NCBI GenBank assembly: GCA_911728435.2 | Contig: OU452205.1 | Coordinates: 13,770,260 to 13,834,259 of the forward strand | DNA length: 64,000 nucleotides | Origin: Apoderus coryli | Taxonomy: Eukaryota > Arthropoda > Insecta > Coleoptera > Attelabidae | Direction: 5' to 3' | Part shown: one piece after another, positions 46,710-59,156 of the stretch | How the letters are laid out: every line of letters begins with the position of its first letter | Position numbering within the stretch: the stretch's first letter is position 1 | The notes under the pieces: model-generated | Told to the model about the DNA's origin: nothing | Databases searched by the model: none | What the model saw: the letters and a program-made list of their open reading frames with translations, nothing else | Program-made: the position numbers and the translations under genes

Positions 46710-46980
46710 ATTTTAATAACAAATAGTTTATCCGGTGTTGTAAGTTACAGAAAATTTAGACGATATATTTATAAACACTTATCACTACTAGTTTTATTAA
46801 AATAAGGCTGTTCATAACCCAAAAATAGAACCAATTAGTATCCCGCCATTCTTACCAGCGTCAGAGAGTCCAAACAAATTACTTTATTTTATTAACTAAC
46901 ATATTATTCGGTATTGTAACTTACACAAAATTTAGACGATATATTTATACAGACTCATAACTACTAGTTTTAATTAAGCT
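46710..46980 (+). repeat. two direct copies of an ~85 bp unit
   Basis: Two direct copies, near 46720-46800 and 46900-46980, share AAAATTTAGACGATATATTTATA and ACTACTAGTTTTA. Spacing is about 185 bases, suggesting a tandem duplication that has since diverged. Confidence 0.6.
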
Positions 46981-47830
46981 CAATAAGCACTGATTTAATT
47001 AGACCGAGTGTTAGAAATGTTCCAATGTAAACACACTATCGACTTGGATTTTACGTTGCCAAATTTACTTGTTCAAGAAGGCTGTGCCTCTGCCTTATCA
47101 AAGTCTTTCTGAGCCCATATATATGAGCCTAACGTTTCGTAGGGAATCGAGTTTGAAGTTCTTTCGGATCTGCGCGTTATTCACCAACCAGAGTGCCTTT
47201 GACATTATAGATTGATATGGTCTCAAATAATTCAAAACTAAACAATAAAACTGCACATAAAGGCACCCACATTTTGTTTTACAATTTTTCATTCTATTGG
47301 TAGGTTAGGTTACATGCACATGACAATTTTGTATTTTAAATGGTTCAAAATTACACCAGCATAGATACCTAAGCCTTATGGGGTTCTGAGAAGCACTTAG
47401 ACACACCTATGATTTTATAGCAAATTGTAACTTTCCCATATTTCCATCTTACAATCAAGTCATATAGTTACTACACATATGGCTTTCTAAAGCTTTCATT
47501 CTTGTGAAATATATCAGCTGACATTCCTAAGCTGTTAAAATCTGAAAAACACACGCGTTAATTATTTTAATCATCGATGTTACAATATGCAATTTTTTTA
47601 AAATGGAAATGATTCAACGTCTACTCTACAAATGAACATTGTATATTTGTCAAACTATACCAAGCTAACAATAAATGTTTTGAGAATCGTCATTCTCATC
47701 ATAGTTGGTAAAATATTCATAATTAATTAAATATTCATTTAAACGTTAAGTAATATCAATTGTATTAATCATAGTGTAACAACTTGAAGATTTGTTAATA
47801 CATTCATAACATAAATTTCGCATTAAAATT

Positions 47831-48820
47831 AATAGTATATTACATAACATGTGCTGTAAATGATATTTTACATGCGAGAAACTAGTTTGCCCACGAGCCG
47901 CGAAGAGGCGAGTGAGGCAATAGTCACGAGCATGGAAAATTATTTACAGCTCGAGTTATGTACTGTACTTTTTCTACGACTTTGCAGAATCAAAATCCAT
48001 TTCAGAATTAAAATTTAAGCAAAAATATTTCACACAGAAGAAAAGGTAATTATGACATTTAAATATTTGACATTTGTGTTTGACATAATTCCATAATAAA
48101 AAATAAAAATCCCCAAAGTGTTATGTAATATTCATTACGTAACACTTATGTAAGATTGAATTTACATGTCACGTTAACAGTTTTGTAATAGACGGCTTAA
48201 TAAAACAGGAGTAGAAAATAGTATATTGTGCAACGAACATGAAATGACATATATTTCCTGCGAGTATGATCGTTTGCAGCATGAGCCGCAGGCGAGTGCT
48301 GCAAATCATACGAGTAGGAAATGGTCATTTCATGTGAGTTTCACACTATACTTTTTCTACGACTGTTTTAATGCTTTTGAATAAATTTAACATAATTTTT
48401 AGGAAAATATTTGTTTTTCGAAACTTACCCTTGCTAGCGTATAAGCCTAAATACGATAAATTAGAAGTATTAAATTGACTAGGTGGTGTTAAACTATATT
48501 CACTATCACTGTTGATGTGTTTTGAAATTAGCGAAATACTTAATTATAATTATTATTAATTATAAATGCCAAAACTGTCAATTTGGTGTTTGTATTTTCG
48601 GCGTTGCTATGGTGATTTTTCATGCCCGCCGCTACTTTTGTCATTACCAGGAAATTTTATCCGTGCGTAATAATATTTCCCACTAGTTGCTAGGTAACTA
48701 GTGGGAAATATTATTACGCACGGGTAAATGATAAACAGCATTACAATGTACTACATTTTCAAATCACGATTGAACATATAATAAAGGCATTTAAAGACAT
48801 TCGTAGAAAAAATATATTAT
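47831..48820. mobile_element. foldback repeat family, two-unit copy
   Basis: Two units lie end to end. Unit 1 (47831-48218) starts AATAGTATATTACATAACATG and folds into a long hairpin around GAGCCGCGAAGAGGCGAGTG. Unit 2 (48211-48820) starts AATAGTATATTGTGCAACG, folds around GAGCCGCAGGCGAGTG, and carries a 28 bp perfect hairpin at 48661-48723. Both hairpins end in ACTTTTTCTACGACT. Unit 1 recurs at 57361-57726 and unit 2 at 62127-62710. No ORF; class unknown. Confidence 0.75.
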
Positions 48821-50036
48821 GCGTTAAACACATAAAAAGAATAATATCAGAATGTGTCAACAACTCTTCAAGTTCAAATTGATGATTAAGTAATATAATA
48901 TATATTAGTCAACGTTTAAATTTTAGTAGTAGTATGTATATAATATTCTTTAATTTAACTACAAGTTGACTCACTTTAAGTGAATATTTTATTTCTTTGT
49001 ATTTAATATTCTTTAAATGTAGAAACAAGTTTTTTATTATTTTCGGCAAATGAACCAATGTATTTCGAAAATGATAATATGTAACTTTCTATGAATATTG
49101 TACCACTGATGTTGAGAATGACGATGCTCGAAACATGTATGGTTACTTTAGTTCAGTTTGACAAATATAGGTACAGTTTTCATTTGTGGAGTACACGTTG
49201 AATCATTTCCCTTTAAATATACAGGGTGTCGGGAAATGACGTGTACAACGGAATAGTACAAATTCCTTGGCCTAAAATATGATGATTTAGGCGTGGATTG
49301 GGCGCTAGAGGGCTTTAAAGTGAATATTTTTTTACGTCTTTTCAAATAAATCAAAAAATATTTGAAAGATTTTATTAAGAAACTGCAATTTCTAAAATTA
49401 CAGGGTGTTTAAAAGCTAAGTCACAATAAATTATCTACCCATATTTTTTGTAACCCTCTTATAATCTGTGAATAGTTTATTTTATTTAGAAACTATTTAT
49501 TCTCTTACAAAATTTTTGTTTGTCAAAAACTTTCGAGACAAAAAACAAATCTAAATCCCTACAAGCCTGAATCAGTACTTAATACATATAAATACGTAGT
49601 TAAAATTCATACTGACTTAGAGATAATCCGTAAAAAGAAAAAGCCGAAATTTTAAACGCAAATCAGGTTAAATGACATTACAATAATATCATCTTTTTGT
49701 ATTTCTCAAAGTAATCATAACCACCTTTTAATAAATACTTTGTGCTAAGTTACAATAATTAATTTGAGCAGTAGACTAAATTGAACTGAAACTCGGTATA
49801 ATAACTCCTCGTAAGAAAATGGATTACCTTCAAAATATGTAATTTTATATTTGACTAACATATAGCTCAGAAAACGCGCGTCCTAAATTAAATATCTCTA
49901 TTCTATTGAACATTCGCCTTTCTATCAATTTTAATAAAACCAAAATATTAGTAGTATAAGTAACAATAATTTATTTAGCTACATATTGTAAATGTACCTA
50001 CGTTTTGGAAAATGTATGAATAATTTAAAACAATCA
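48821..50036. other. intergenic, one mariner-like end
   Basis: ACAGGGTGTCGGGAAATGAC at about 49222 and ACAGGGTGTTTAAAAGC at about 49403 look like mariner-type termini, in the same orientation; no transposase lies between them. Nothing else is recognised. Confidence 0.4.
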
Positions 50037-53000
50037 TTATTCACCGGAAGACGATAGTAGTGCAGCAGGATTCGGAAACTCAGCACCCAAACCTATCAAA
50101 CTAACGGTCGTAAATACTGCCAAAGTCAAATTAAAAATATCCAATGGTTCATCGCATACGATCTCTTTACGTTTCAACAAACCGTAAGCGGCAAGGAAGA
50201 CAATGGAAGCCGCTATCACATAGTAATCATCGTTTGTATAACCAACATAACCGATAGAACCCTGAAATGTCCAAAATTGTTAAGACAAACTTGGGATTAG
50301 CGTAAACATGACGTTTTTTCATTTGTCAATAAATTGTCAACAATCTTACCGTGGCGATTAAAACTAAGGCATCTGTCAGGTATTGATTCTTAAATACAAC
50401 TGCAGTAAATAACACTGCTAGGACTACTCCTAATCCTGCAATGACATGTGCTATAATCGCTGGTTCCATGTTGTATTTAGTCCAAACTTCTGCGGCAAAA
50501 GCTGGCAGTACCAGAACCATTTGAAGGTAGTCGAAGAGGCAATGCATAGAGCATAGCGCATTGTCCGTTGCTATAAGTAATTAATAATATTAATGTCTCA
50601 GAATTTTCTTGTATATTGTAAATAATACTATGGTCTAAAACAGGAGTCTCCAAATTAGGCTCGCTGGCCAAATTGGGCCCACCAGTGTCATCAATCCGGC
50701 CCGCAAGAGCCAATGTCTTATTGTTGTTACAATTGCTGTGATAAGTTGAGGAAGAAAATACAGGATGATAATTACCTACTCGGTTTTATTTACTTGCAAG
50801 GTAACACTTAACGACAGAAATGATGACGCAGAAAACTTAACTAAAGTGACAATTGAGGCATCTCGCATTTCAGCAGGCACGGTTTCGGTGTTCCATATTT
50901 TGGTTATTAGAACATGAGGATGTTCCAAAAGCTCAGGAGATAAGCCATCAGAGCCAGCTGATTTGTTGTTTTTGTTGTCGAATACCTTTATCAACTTCTT
51001 GTAGAGAAAGGTACATTTCCCAGGTGTTGTTGGGTTGGTCTATGTGGCAACCGATCGAGTGTTGCATGATCGACATTCACGTCCACGTTTAATAGTTCCT
51101 GAAAATGTTCCCTCCACCGGGAACCAATTGACGTGCAATCCCTTAGAAGTGGAGAGCCATCCCTGGTTTGCAGTGGGTTAAGACTCTGTGCAGAGGGACT
51201 GTAAATGGTCTTAGTGGCTTGAAAGAAGGCTCTGGTGTTATTGCTATTGGCTAGTTGTTGCATTTCGATCGAGTGTGTCGTCCACCACTGATTCTTCATA
51301 TATCCAGTTCTTCGTTCTACTTCAGACTTCGCCATTTGTAGAGACGCTTTTTTGAAGTTGAGTTGCGGTCATTTTGCCAGGTGATGCTTTACGCTTAGTG
51401 TCTATTAGTCTTTGTATCTCTTCATCATTTTTGTCGAACCAATCCTGATGTTTGCACATAGTCAGGCGTGTGTTGTACTCTGGTTATTCGTATTTTAACC
51501 TTCTTCCTTCAAATATCAAGAACCTAGAGCACTTTCAACAACGGATGGCGCGTTCTACAGTGTGCAAGAATTTCCTGCTGATGTTTATTTTGTGTCAAAA
51601 GTTTGTCCTTTATTGTATATATTATGTTTTTCATTGTGTTTGTCATATTTTATATTCGAATATGAAAAATATTAATAAAGATTTACTCTCTGATTTATTG
51701 ACATTAACACCTTTCGAAAATATAATTCTGATTAATACTTTGGATGAAAAGGTCGATATTTTAACAAATCTTTTTGACACTATTGCACCTGAACAAGACT
51801 AACAAACCGTGGTTTACATATGTAATAAAAGATGATTCAAACCGAGGATAGGGCTTTTAAAAAGTTCAAAAAATCTCGATCACCTCAAGACTGGGAACGT
51901 TATAAGCAAATAAAAAAATCGCACAACAAATTGCAAACACCAGGAAAAAAAGGCCTACTTGCAATTTTGTTCTATTAAATATAAATCAAACAATCGTGAT
52001 TTGTGGAACTCTTTAAAAAAATTGGATATCTATAGCAAATCGTCAGTATCAGAATTACCTTTTCATATAAATAACACCTCTAATATTAATGACTTCTTTT
52101 TGCAAGCCTCAAGATATAGTCCACCCGATCCTGATTTGATTTCCTTCTACAACAGTAATAGCAAATGCAACTTTCAACAGCAATTTGAATTTACAACTGT
52201 AGATATCGAAACAGTGAGAGACTTCTTATTGAAAATAAAGTCAAATGCAGTTGGACCTGATAAGCTTAATGCCGAAATGTTGCAATTGTGTTGTCCCCGC
52301 ATTTTGCACTTTATAACATATTATATTGTAAATGTTTCTTTGCTTTCAAACAAATTTCCAAAAGCATGGAAAACTGCGGAAGTGCTGCCTATTCCTAAAA
52401 AGAGTCAGATCGGCGATTATAGCGATTTACTTTCCATATCCATACTATCCCCTATGTCAAAAATTCTTGAAAAGGTTTTGAGCGTGCAAATCAAGTCCCC
52501 ACGTAGATGAATACAAAATTTTACCTATTAAACAATCCGGGTTCCGAAAGGGATACATGTGCAACTGCATTGTTGGATCTAACTGATGATATTTTGCATG
52601 ATCTTGATAACGGTAAAATAACTTCCTTAATTTTAATTGACTACGCACCAAGGCCTTTGACAAAATCAATCATAAAATTCTACTAGCCATTTTGAAATAT
52701 AGTGGATTTTCGTCAAAAGCAGTACAAATGCTTGACAGCTATTTAAATTGCCGTTGTCAATATGTGCAGACTAGCAGAGGTATTTCTAGATCAGGTAAAA
52801 TTTATTCTGGAGTTCCTCGAGGCTCTATTTTGGGCACTTTATTATTCTCCTTGTATACCATAACTCTTCCATCAAGTCTTGCATATTGTGAAAGTTACAT
52901 GTACGCTGATGATAGTCAATTGAGATTTTCATTTCAAGTTGAAGATGCTGTCAATGCCAACCAGAAAATAAATTACGATTTGGATTCCCTATCCCTGTGG

Positions 53001-54057
53001 TCTGATAAGCATCAATTAACAATAAATGTTGCAAACACACAAGTTTTGTTTTTTGGTAAAAACAAACATGTTAAGAATTGTATGAAAATTAAGCTCAATG
53101 ATGTGTCACTGCAAATTACAGACAAGGTCAGAAGTTTGGGACTAGTGTTTGATTCCGAATTACGCTTCAATGATCACATCTCTAAATGCATTTCAAAGTC
53201 ATATGCCTCATTGAAGATGCTTTATCCACATAGACACGTTCTCTCTGTTGAACTTAAAGCCAGACTCACTGACACTCTGGTTTTGAGTAATTTTAATTTT
53301 TGTGACGTTGTTTATGGTCCCTGTTTGCTAAATATTGATAAAAATCGTATCCAACGCGTTCAAAAATCATGTTTGAGGTACATTTTTGGGATTAGGAAGT
53401 ACGAACCTATAAGCCATAAACTGTTAAGTACCAAATCGCTCTCCCGGAGGCAGTTACATTCAGTGGTTTTATTTCATACAATTCTTATGACTAGACAACC
53501 CCCCATATCTGTATAATAAAATTAAGTTCCGATCGGATGTACATAACATAAACATTAGGTCCAGAAATCTTCTTTCTCCCCCAAGCCACAGAACTGCAAT
53601 TTTTGAGCGATCATTCTCTTTTCAGATTTACAAAATCTATAATCGCATACCTGATTACTTAAAAAAGTTAAATGTATACTCCTTTAAGAAAAAAATTCGT
53701 GAACACTTATTTATTGAATCCACTTTGAACTGATCCCCAATTTCCCAATATTTAAAATGACGATTCTAACTAATATTTTTTTGAATTTGTACATATTTTG
53801 TTATTGCGTTAATTAGAGTAATTTTTCAGACTTTTTTGTTCAATTTTGGGAGCTTCACAATATGATTTTTTGTTTGTTTTTTTTTTGTTTATCTATTTTT
53901 CACTATTACTATACTTTGAATATGATATTTTAGTTTGGGCTGAATTTCTTATATCAGTTTTTACTGCCATTCAGCCCATTTTGTGGTTCTTTTTTTTTTT
54001 TGTCTGAATATTTAGGTATAATATATTGAATATGTATCTTATTTTGAACTGCAAATA

Positions 54058-54089
<32 letters not shown>

Positions 54090-57000
54090 CCTATATATTA
54101 AGATGAGTCTATGTACAAAATTTTATTGTATGACTTAACACTAATAAAATATTTTGAATTTTTTGAATTTTGAATAGCGTCTCCTCTCCAGCAGAGAGCA
54201 CGGTGAATCTAAATAACGATCAGTGCTCTTCCATATCATCCGGATATTCTTCTGGGAGCTTGTCCTGCGGGTGTTGTTGGAAACACTGTTTCGCTCGATT
54301 ATCCTTTAGGCATTCGATCTTAAGCTTTCGCCTTAGTTTCCTTTCCTGTTGTGGTCTATTTCCATACTGGATCTCACAAGTCCGTGATCAGTCCAGCCAT
54401 CATCAGCACTCGTTGAATACTATCAATATCATCACATCATAGCTTATATATATTTCGCGAATAAAATCAACACATGAGCAGTATCTGATACATCCATTGA
54501 CTGATCCAAGGCTAGAGAAAACCACTTAAGATATTTATTTTTGTCAGATAGTTGAGATGACATATTTTCTGCGATGTCTTGCACCCTCCGCGACCCGGTG
54601 TTTGCTGACAAGCATTCTTTTATCATTTTTCCATCGGTGAATGGTTTTCCAAGTTTTCCGATGTCAAGAGCCACACGAAGGCTGGCGCGAGTTGCAGAAT
54701 TTTGTTCAGTATTCGCTTGGCTAAAGAAAGATTGCTGCGATTTCAGTCCGCGCTTCAAAGCTTCAAATTTTTCTGTCCACAAACTTCCTGTAGGTATATT
54801 TTGAGTAATTTTGAAGACGTTCCGATTCATTGTGGCGTTTAATGTTATATTATTTAAGAACAGTTTTGGTTTCATTACAAATTAAACATAGCGCCTTATT
54901 ATACTCAATCACAAAATACTGAATGTTCCATTTAATTTTTTGAACGTTCTGCATTCACTGTCTATACTTCGCTTCTTTTTCATACTAATAAATCACACAT
55001 AAAAACAATAAGTGAAATCAAAATATTGTTATGCACGCGTGTTACTTTATTTATATCACAATAGACAGTTTAGCTTCCTTTTACTGCCATCTCGAGGTAA
55101 TCGGAATAAACTAGCTCTGGCTACTAGAACTTTCTCGAATCAACACGGTAATTCCCAAATATTTAATTACAATTAATGCCACCTGTTAGTGGGTAGTTGT
55201 AATAGATAGTACATAGTACAATACAAATCTCTACTCGCCACTAGATGTCACAATACACAATAGTAATTGAAATGCAAAAAGCATATGTTTGCTTAGATTG
55301 CGCACTTTGCGGCTAGTCTAGAATTCTAGAAATAGAGTTAAGGACAGCAAAATTAAAACTGTTTTGGTCCTTCGAACATATTGAAAAAAAAATATGGCCT
55401 TAGGGACTTCAAAGTTTGGAGACCTCTGGTCTAAGATATAGTTTTCTACAAACTATAGTTGTAACAAATATGTGTGCAGAATAAACTAAGAAAGAATTTG
55501 AAGAATAAGTGTTAATTATTTGAATCAGTCGTAATATTGTATTAGTATCTATTAGTTTTATCTACTCAAATTCCTAAAACAAACAAGTGTAATCAAAATA
55601 GGCACGGTTTTATCTTTTGTTTATTCTCACAAGATTTTTAGTCTAAATCTAAATTTATTGAAAAGTCATTCTTTAGACGAATTTTTCCAAGTTGCCTGAA
55701 AACTGCAATGGTCGTCCCGTTGTATAAGAGTGGTGGATGATCCATCCAATTTTAGGCCAATATCACTTCTTTCAACTTTTTCGAAAATAATTGAGAAACT
55801 TGTCAACAAAAGACTTCTTGATTTTCTTCAAAGAAATAATCACATCTGAACAGTTTCGTTTTCAGAGCTTCAAAAATACAGCAGAAGCTATATGTGCTTT
55901 TCTTGAGAGTGCTTATGGTATGCTCACTGACAACAAAGGAGTTGCGGGTCTATTTTGCGATTTTCAGGTCTCTCATTGTGTAGATCACAATATTTTGCTT
56001 AGGAAGTTCGGTTTTTACAGTGTTAGGGGTGTGCCTTTGAGCTGGTTTCGCTCATATTTGAGAAACCGCAAGCAACTACTAGTTACGTCGGATAGCTTGA
56101 ATGTTGCTGCCTCAGGGGTCTGGGGTCCTATTATATTTCTTCTATATATATGAACGACATCACAAGGATTAGTATTCACAAGGCAGATTCACGCTTCTTG
56201 CAGATGACACAACACTCTTGTGGCATCGTAGACATTGCAATGTGGTCAAGGGTGATTTAACAAAAGTAAATCAATGGTGTGACTCAACTTATCGGTCATT
56301 TAATTTAATTAAAACAAAGATCTCGTCTTTTAATTTTATTTTCAATGACTTGATCTTGGAAGATTGCCCTATAAATTATAGTAATTGTGTCAAGTTTGTG
56401 AGACTCCACATTGATCTTAAACTATGGTTTGAGGAACAACCAACTGAGTACGAGAGTTTCATCTGGCTGTTATGCTTTGAGGGTTGCAAGAAGTGTGTAT
56501 TTTTTTCTGAGAGAAGCACATCTTCGTTATGACATAGCTTTCTGGAGTAGGTACATGCAACCGAAGTTTAATCCATAGCATATTTGTATTACAAAAGCGC
56601 GCTATGCGTTACTTGTGTAAAGCAAATGTCAGAGCTAGCTTCATTGTTCATTCTACATACTGCTTGATACGTCATAAAAACCTGCACAGCAGTAGAGACT
56701 TAGCTCCATCAGCGAATGCTTATCTCACGAGACCAGTACAGCGGGACACTTAGCTACAATACCAAGATCAGCGTTAGCTAAAAGATCTTTTGTTTACAAG
56801 AGTCACAAAATGTATAATCACTTACCACCATCTTTAATATCTGTACACAATTATAAACAAATTAGAGGATCTGTCAAACGAGTTCTTCATGAAAAGACTT
56901 ATTATTCCGTTGAGGACTAATCTTCAGATATTTGGTGATATCAAACTGTAGTATAAACTTCTAATCTTGTCCACGTACCTATATAATTCGATCTATGTAA

Positions 57001-58561
57001 TTCGCTTATTGTTTATTGAATGTTATATTGTTCTTACATTTTATTTTGTTTGATTTGTTTATTTATTTATTTTCATTGTTGTGACCTGTGGTTGCTTGTC
57101 AACAACATGTATTGCTTCTTTATTACAATAAAGCTTATTATTAGTTTTTTTTTTTAATTAATTTATTATTTTCTTGTGTTTTGTTTGTTGTAGGATATTG
57201 AGTTAATTAGAGTTAACAAATTATAGACGGAGTATTAACACATGACCTATTACTATTATAAAAAATAGTGTTAGTAGTTTTTCCTACCAGCGTAGAGTAA
57301 AGTGCACTTTTCCACATTTTTTTAGTGCGGAAAGTTGCATTTTCCTACACTCAGTGTTGTAATAGTATATTACATAACATGTGCGGCGAGTGAGGTAATA
57401 GTCTCGAGCATGAAAAATTATTTACAGCTCGAGTTATGTACTATACTTTTTCTAAGACTTTGCAGAATCAGAATTCATTTCAGAATTAAAATTTAAGCAG
57501 AAATTCTTAACACAGAAGAAAAGGTAATTATGACATTTAAATATTTGAATTTATTTGAGATTTGTGTTTGACATAATTCCATAATAAAAAAAAATCCCCA
57601 AAGTGTTATGTAATATTCATTACGTAACACTTTGGTGATTTATTACGTAACACTTATATAAGATTGAATTTACATGTCACGTTAACAGTTTTGCAATAGA
57701 CGGCTTAACAAAACAGGAGTAGAAAAACTTACTTTTCCGCACTCAGGGCTGTAAATTTACTTTTCCACACTGATTTTATTATTACTATTAATATAAAGTC
57801 AGGTAGTTACTTTTCCGCACGATTTGTCAAATATATTCAACTACAAACTTAAACTAGTTTTTTACCATTATGGGTCTTTTTCCCTGGTAATAACGTATTT
57901 TAAATTATTGCGAGCTACCTTCTTTGGTTTTGCGAAATATGATGTGCTCGTAGGAAAAACATAACACATGCGGAAAGGGTCTTAACATAAGAGAAAAATA
58001 TGAAAAAGTTGTGTGATTTTCCACATATTTTTAACACTGTATAATAAAAAATAGAAAAATGCCAACAATGATTAGTAGTAGTTCGTATCGAACTTTTTTT
58101 TTAATATTTTACAGCAACCAAACTATAACATAGGCTTTGAAGGATTTATAGACAAATATAAATAGCATATACCTATACTTCAACAAAATTGATAAAAAAA
58201 ACATTTAGTTATCAATATCAATATCAATAAATAAATTCTATTAAGTTTTAAAAAGTTCCTGCTACCAAACTTTAGAGAGGGAAGTATTAAAAGAGCTTAA
58301 AGTTTATGAATATACATAATAGTAAGTGATATTTTGCTTACCAAATTGTGCTAGCCCAATCAGTCCATTAGCCAACATGACTGTATAGGCCAAATACGGC
58401 CAACGGTAGTAGTCACCTTCAGATATTTGCGAATAGAATGAATACAAAGCAAATGCACTGACTAATGTTAGAATCACATCTGAACCTAAAGACACGTAAA
58501 CACCATATTTAGGAGGTTCTTGATCGGAGTCACACGATGATTGTCTACGTAGCAAATGCAT
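50037..58561 (-). CDS. multi-pass membrane protein, unrecognised family (copy B)
   Basis: Minus-strand exons 58561-58342, 50570-50350 and 50261-50037 join to 221 codons plus stop with GT-AG sites (phase 1, phase 0). The N-terminus (MHLLRRQSSCDSDQEPP) is hydrophilic and cysteine-bearing, then about six to seven hydrophobic segments follow: GSDVILTLVSAFALYSF, YLAYTVMLANGLIGLAQF, LQMVLVLPAFAAEVW, IIAHVIAGLGVVLAVLFTAV, TDALVLIATGSIGYVGY, VIAASIVFLAAYGLL and TLAVFTTVSLIGLGAEF. LQMVLVLPAFAAEVWTKYN aligns with copy A, and the first intron has the same phase. The family is not recognised. Intron 1 is 7.8 kb and hosts a nested set of transposons. Confidence 0.75.
50776..51480 (-). mobile_element. minus-strand LINE, 3' piece
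   Basis: The minus strand reads HQDWFDKNDEEIQRLIDTKRKA, MKNQWWTTHSIEMQQLANSNNTRAF, GSRWREHFQELLN, and KSAGSDGLSPELLE...EMRDASIVTL. This is the linker-to-RT start of a CR1/I-like LINE, truncated early in the RT. The 5' continuation is at 54175-54440 beyond another LINE. Confidence 0.75.
51500..54165 (+). mobile_element. Jockey/CR1-like LINE, 5' truncated, (ATT)n tail
   Basis: Plus-strand pol pieces run in order: linker (DLWNSLKKLDIYSKSS), RT start (SNAVGPDKLNAEML, AWKTAEVLPIPKKS), a broken stretch at 52500-52690 (CATALLDLTDD), then a 274-codon frame with GVPRGSILGTLLFSLY, YMYADDSQ, LGLVFDSELRFNDHI and a C-terminal part to about 53730. A microsatellite (ATT)n near 54062-54085 marks the 3' end. 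Catalytic YADD is intact, but at least two frameshifts near 52510 and 52650 disable the protein. It splits the minus-strand LINE. Confidence 0.85.
54175..54440 (-). mobile_element. minus-strand LINE, 5' piece
   Basis: The minus strand in mixed frames reads WTDHGLVRS, RRKLKIECLKDNRAKQCFQQ and LPEEYPDDMEEH...FRFTVLSAGE, the endonuclease end and linker of the same kind of LINE as 50776-51480, whose DWFDKND block should follow directly. The plus-strand LINE separates them. Confidence 0.65.
54444..54875 (-). pseudogene. hAT transposase fragment (GTF2IRD2/ZBED-like)
   Basis: A 143-codon minus-strand frame encodes RGLKSQQSFFSQANTEQN, ASLRVALDIGKLGKPFTDGK, IKECL, VQDIAENMSSQLSDK and WFSLALDQSMDVSDTAHVLIL. 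This is the N-terminal part of the catalytic region of hAT transposases of the GTF2IRD2/Charlie8 type, with the first acidic residue in LALDQS. The rest is missing. Confidence 0.8.
55680..57150 (+). mobile_element. second plus-strand LINE, decayed
   Basis: RT motifs appear in several frames: TAMVVPLYKSG, then FRFQSFKNTAEAICAFLES, VAGLFCDFQVSHCVDH, FRSYLRNRKQLLV, and LADDTTLLWH (split by frameshifts). The region ends with AATAAAGCTTATTATTAG near 57128-57146. Stops and frameshifts are frequent. It lies in intron 1 of membrane gene B, outside the hAT element. Confidence 0.75.
57361..57726. mobile_element. foldback repeat family, unit 1 copy
   Basis: A copy of 47831-48218 with part of the left hairpin arm deleted (the conserved loop remains as GGCGAGTG) and an extra copy of the ATTACGTAACACTT block. 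It ends at AGGAGTAGAAAA. Confidence 0.8.
57727..58341. other. intron 1 of membrane gene B, right part
   Basis: Several copies of ACTTTTCC(G/A)CAC-like words occur at 57300-57350 and 57729-57821, a loose short repeat. No gene is seen. Confidence 0.4.
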
Positions 58562-59156
58562 TTTTCATATATAAGTACTTTTAACTGAGAATTTTGACTA
58601 TTTTTTTAACCGCAACTACATATTAAGGCTAATTTTGTCAAAATGACAGTTAACGTGTTTTGTATAATTTTCTGACGTTATTTGATTATACAAGGATGAT
58701 TGAAATAGTACCTAACTCAATTTATATGTATTTATGGTTTCTTTGACCTTGTTATTATATAAATTTATTTATTTTTGTTTTCTTGATTTTAAATTATAAA
58801 ACATGCATTTTTTTAATTAAACATTCTTATTTTATTGACGTTTCGACCTAATTTTGAACCATTTGGTTGGTTCATATAGACAAAAATGGTAATGCGATAA
58901 ATGATAGAAAGTACCTAAATAATTTAAGTAAAATATATACTTCCATGCTGTGAGTGTCTAGCGTATATGTAGGTATAAGCTTTGTTGGAAGACTGATACC
59001 AAATTAATTAAAAAAAAAAATAAACGAAAATGATAATAATGAAAAATAAGAACAAAGCTATGGTATAATAATTTTAATATCTATTAACAAATGATTTTAA
59101 CGTGTATGTATATCTTATGTTGTGATGTGGAACTTGGTTTAGTCACACTATAATAA
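58562..59156. other. upstream region of membrane gene B
   Basis: A TATATAAG-like word precedes the ATG closely on the minus strand (58571-58579). No further gene or repeat is recognised. Confidence 0.35.

Larger units (their letters stand above)
50641..55428 (-). mobile_element. hAT element (Charlie/GTF2IRD2-like) with nested LINEs
   Basis: The ends CAGGAGTCTCCAAATT and CAGAGGTCTCCAAAC (complement) are inverted, flanked by GTCTAAAA (50633-50640) and GTCTAAGA (55429-55436), an 8-base duplication with one mismatch as expected for hAT. The left end also has the GGCCCGC-rich subterminal stretch common in this group. A transposase piece lies at 54444-54875. Most of the interior is inserted LINE sequence. 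Confidence 0.85.

Noticed and set aside
54170..54442. Plus-strand 90-codon frame rich in serine and cysteine
   Set aside because: It is the antisense of the minus-strand LINE linker.
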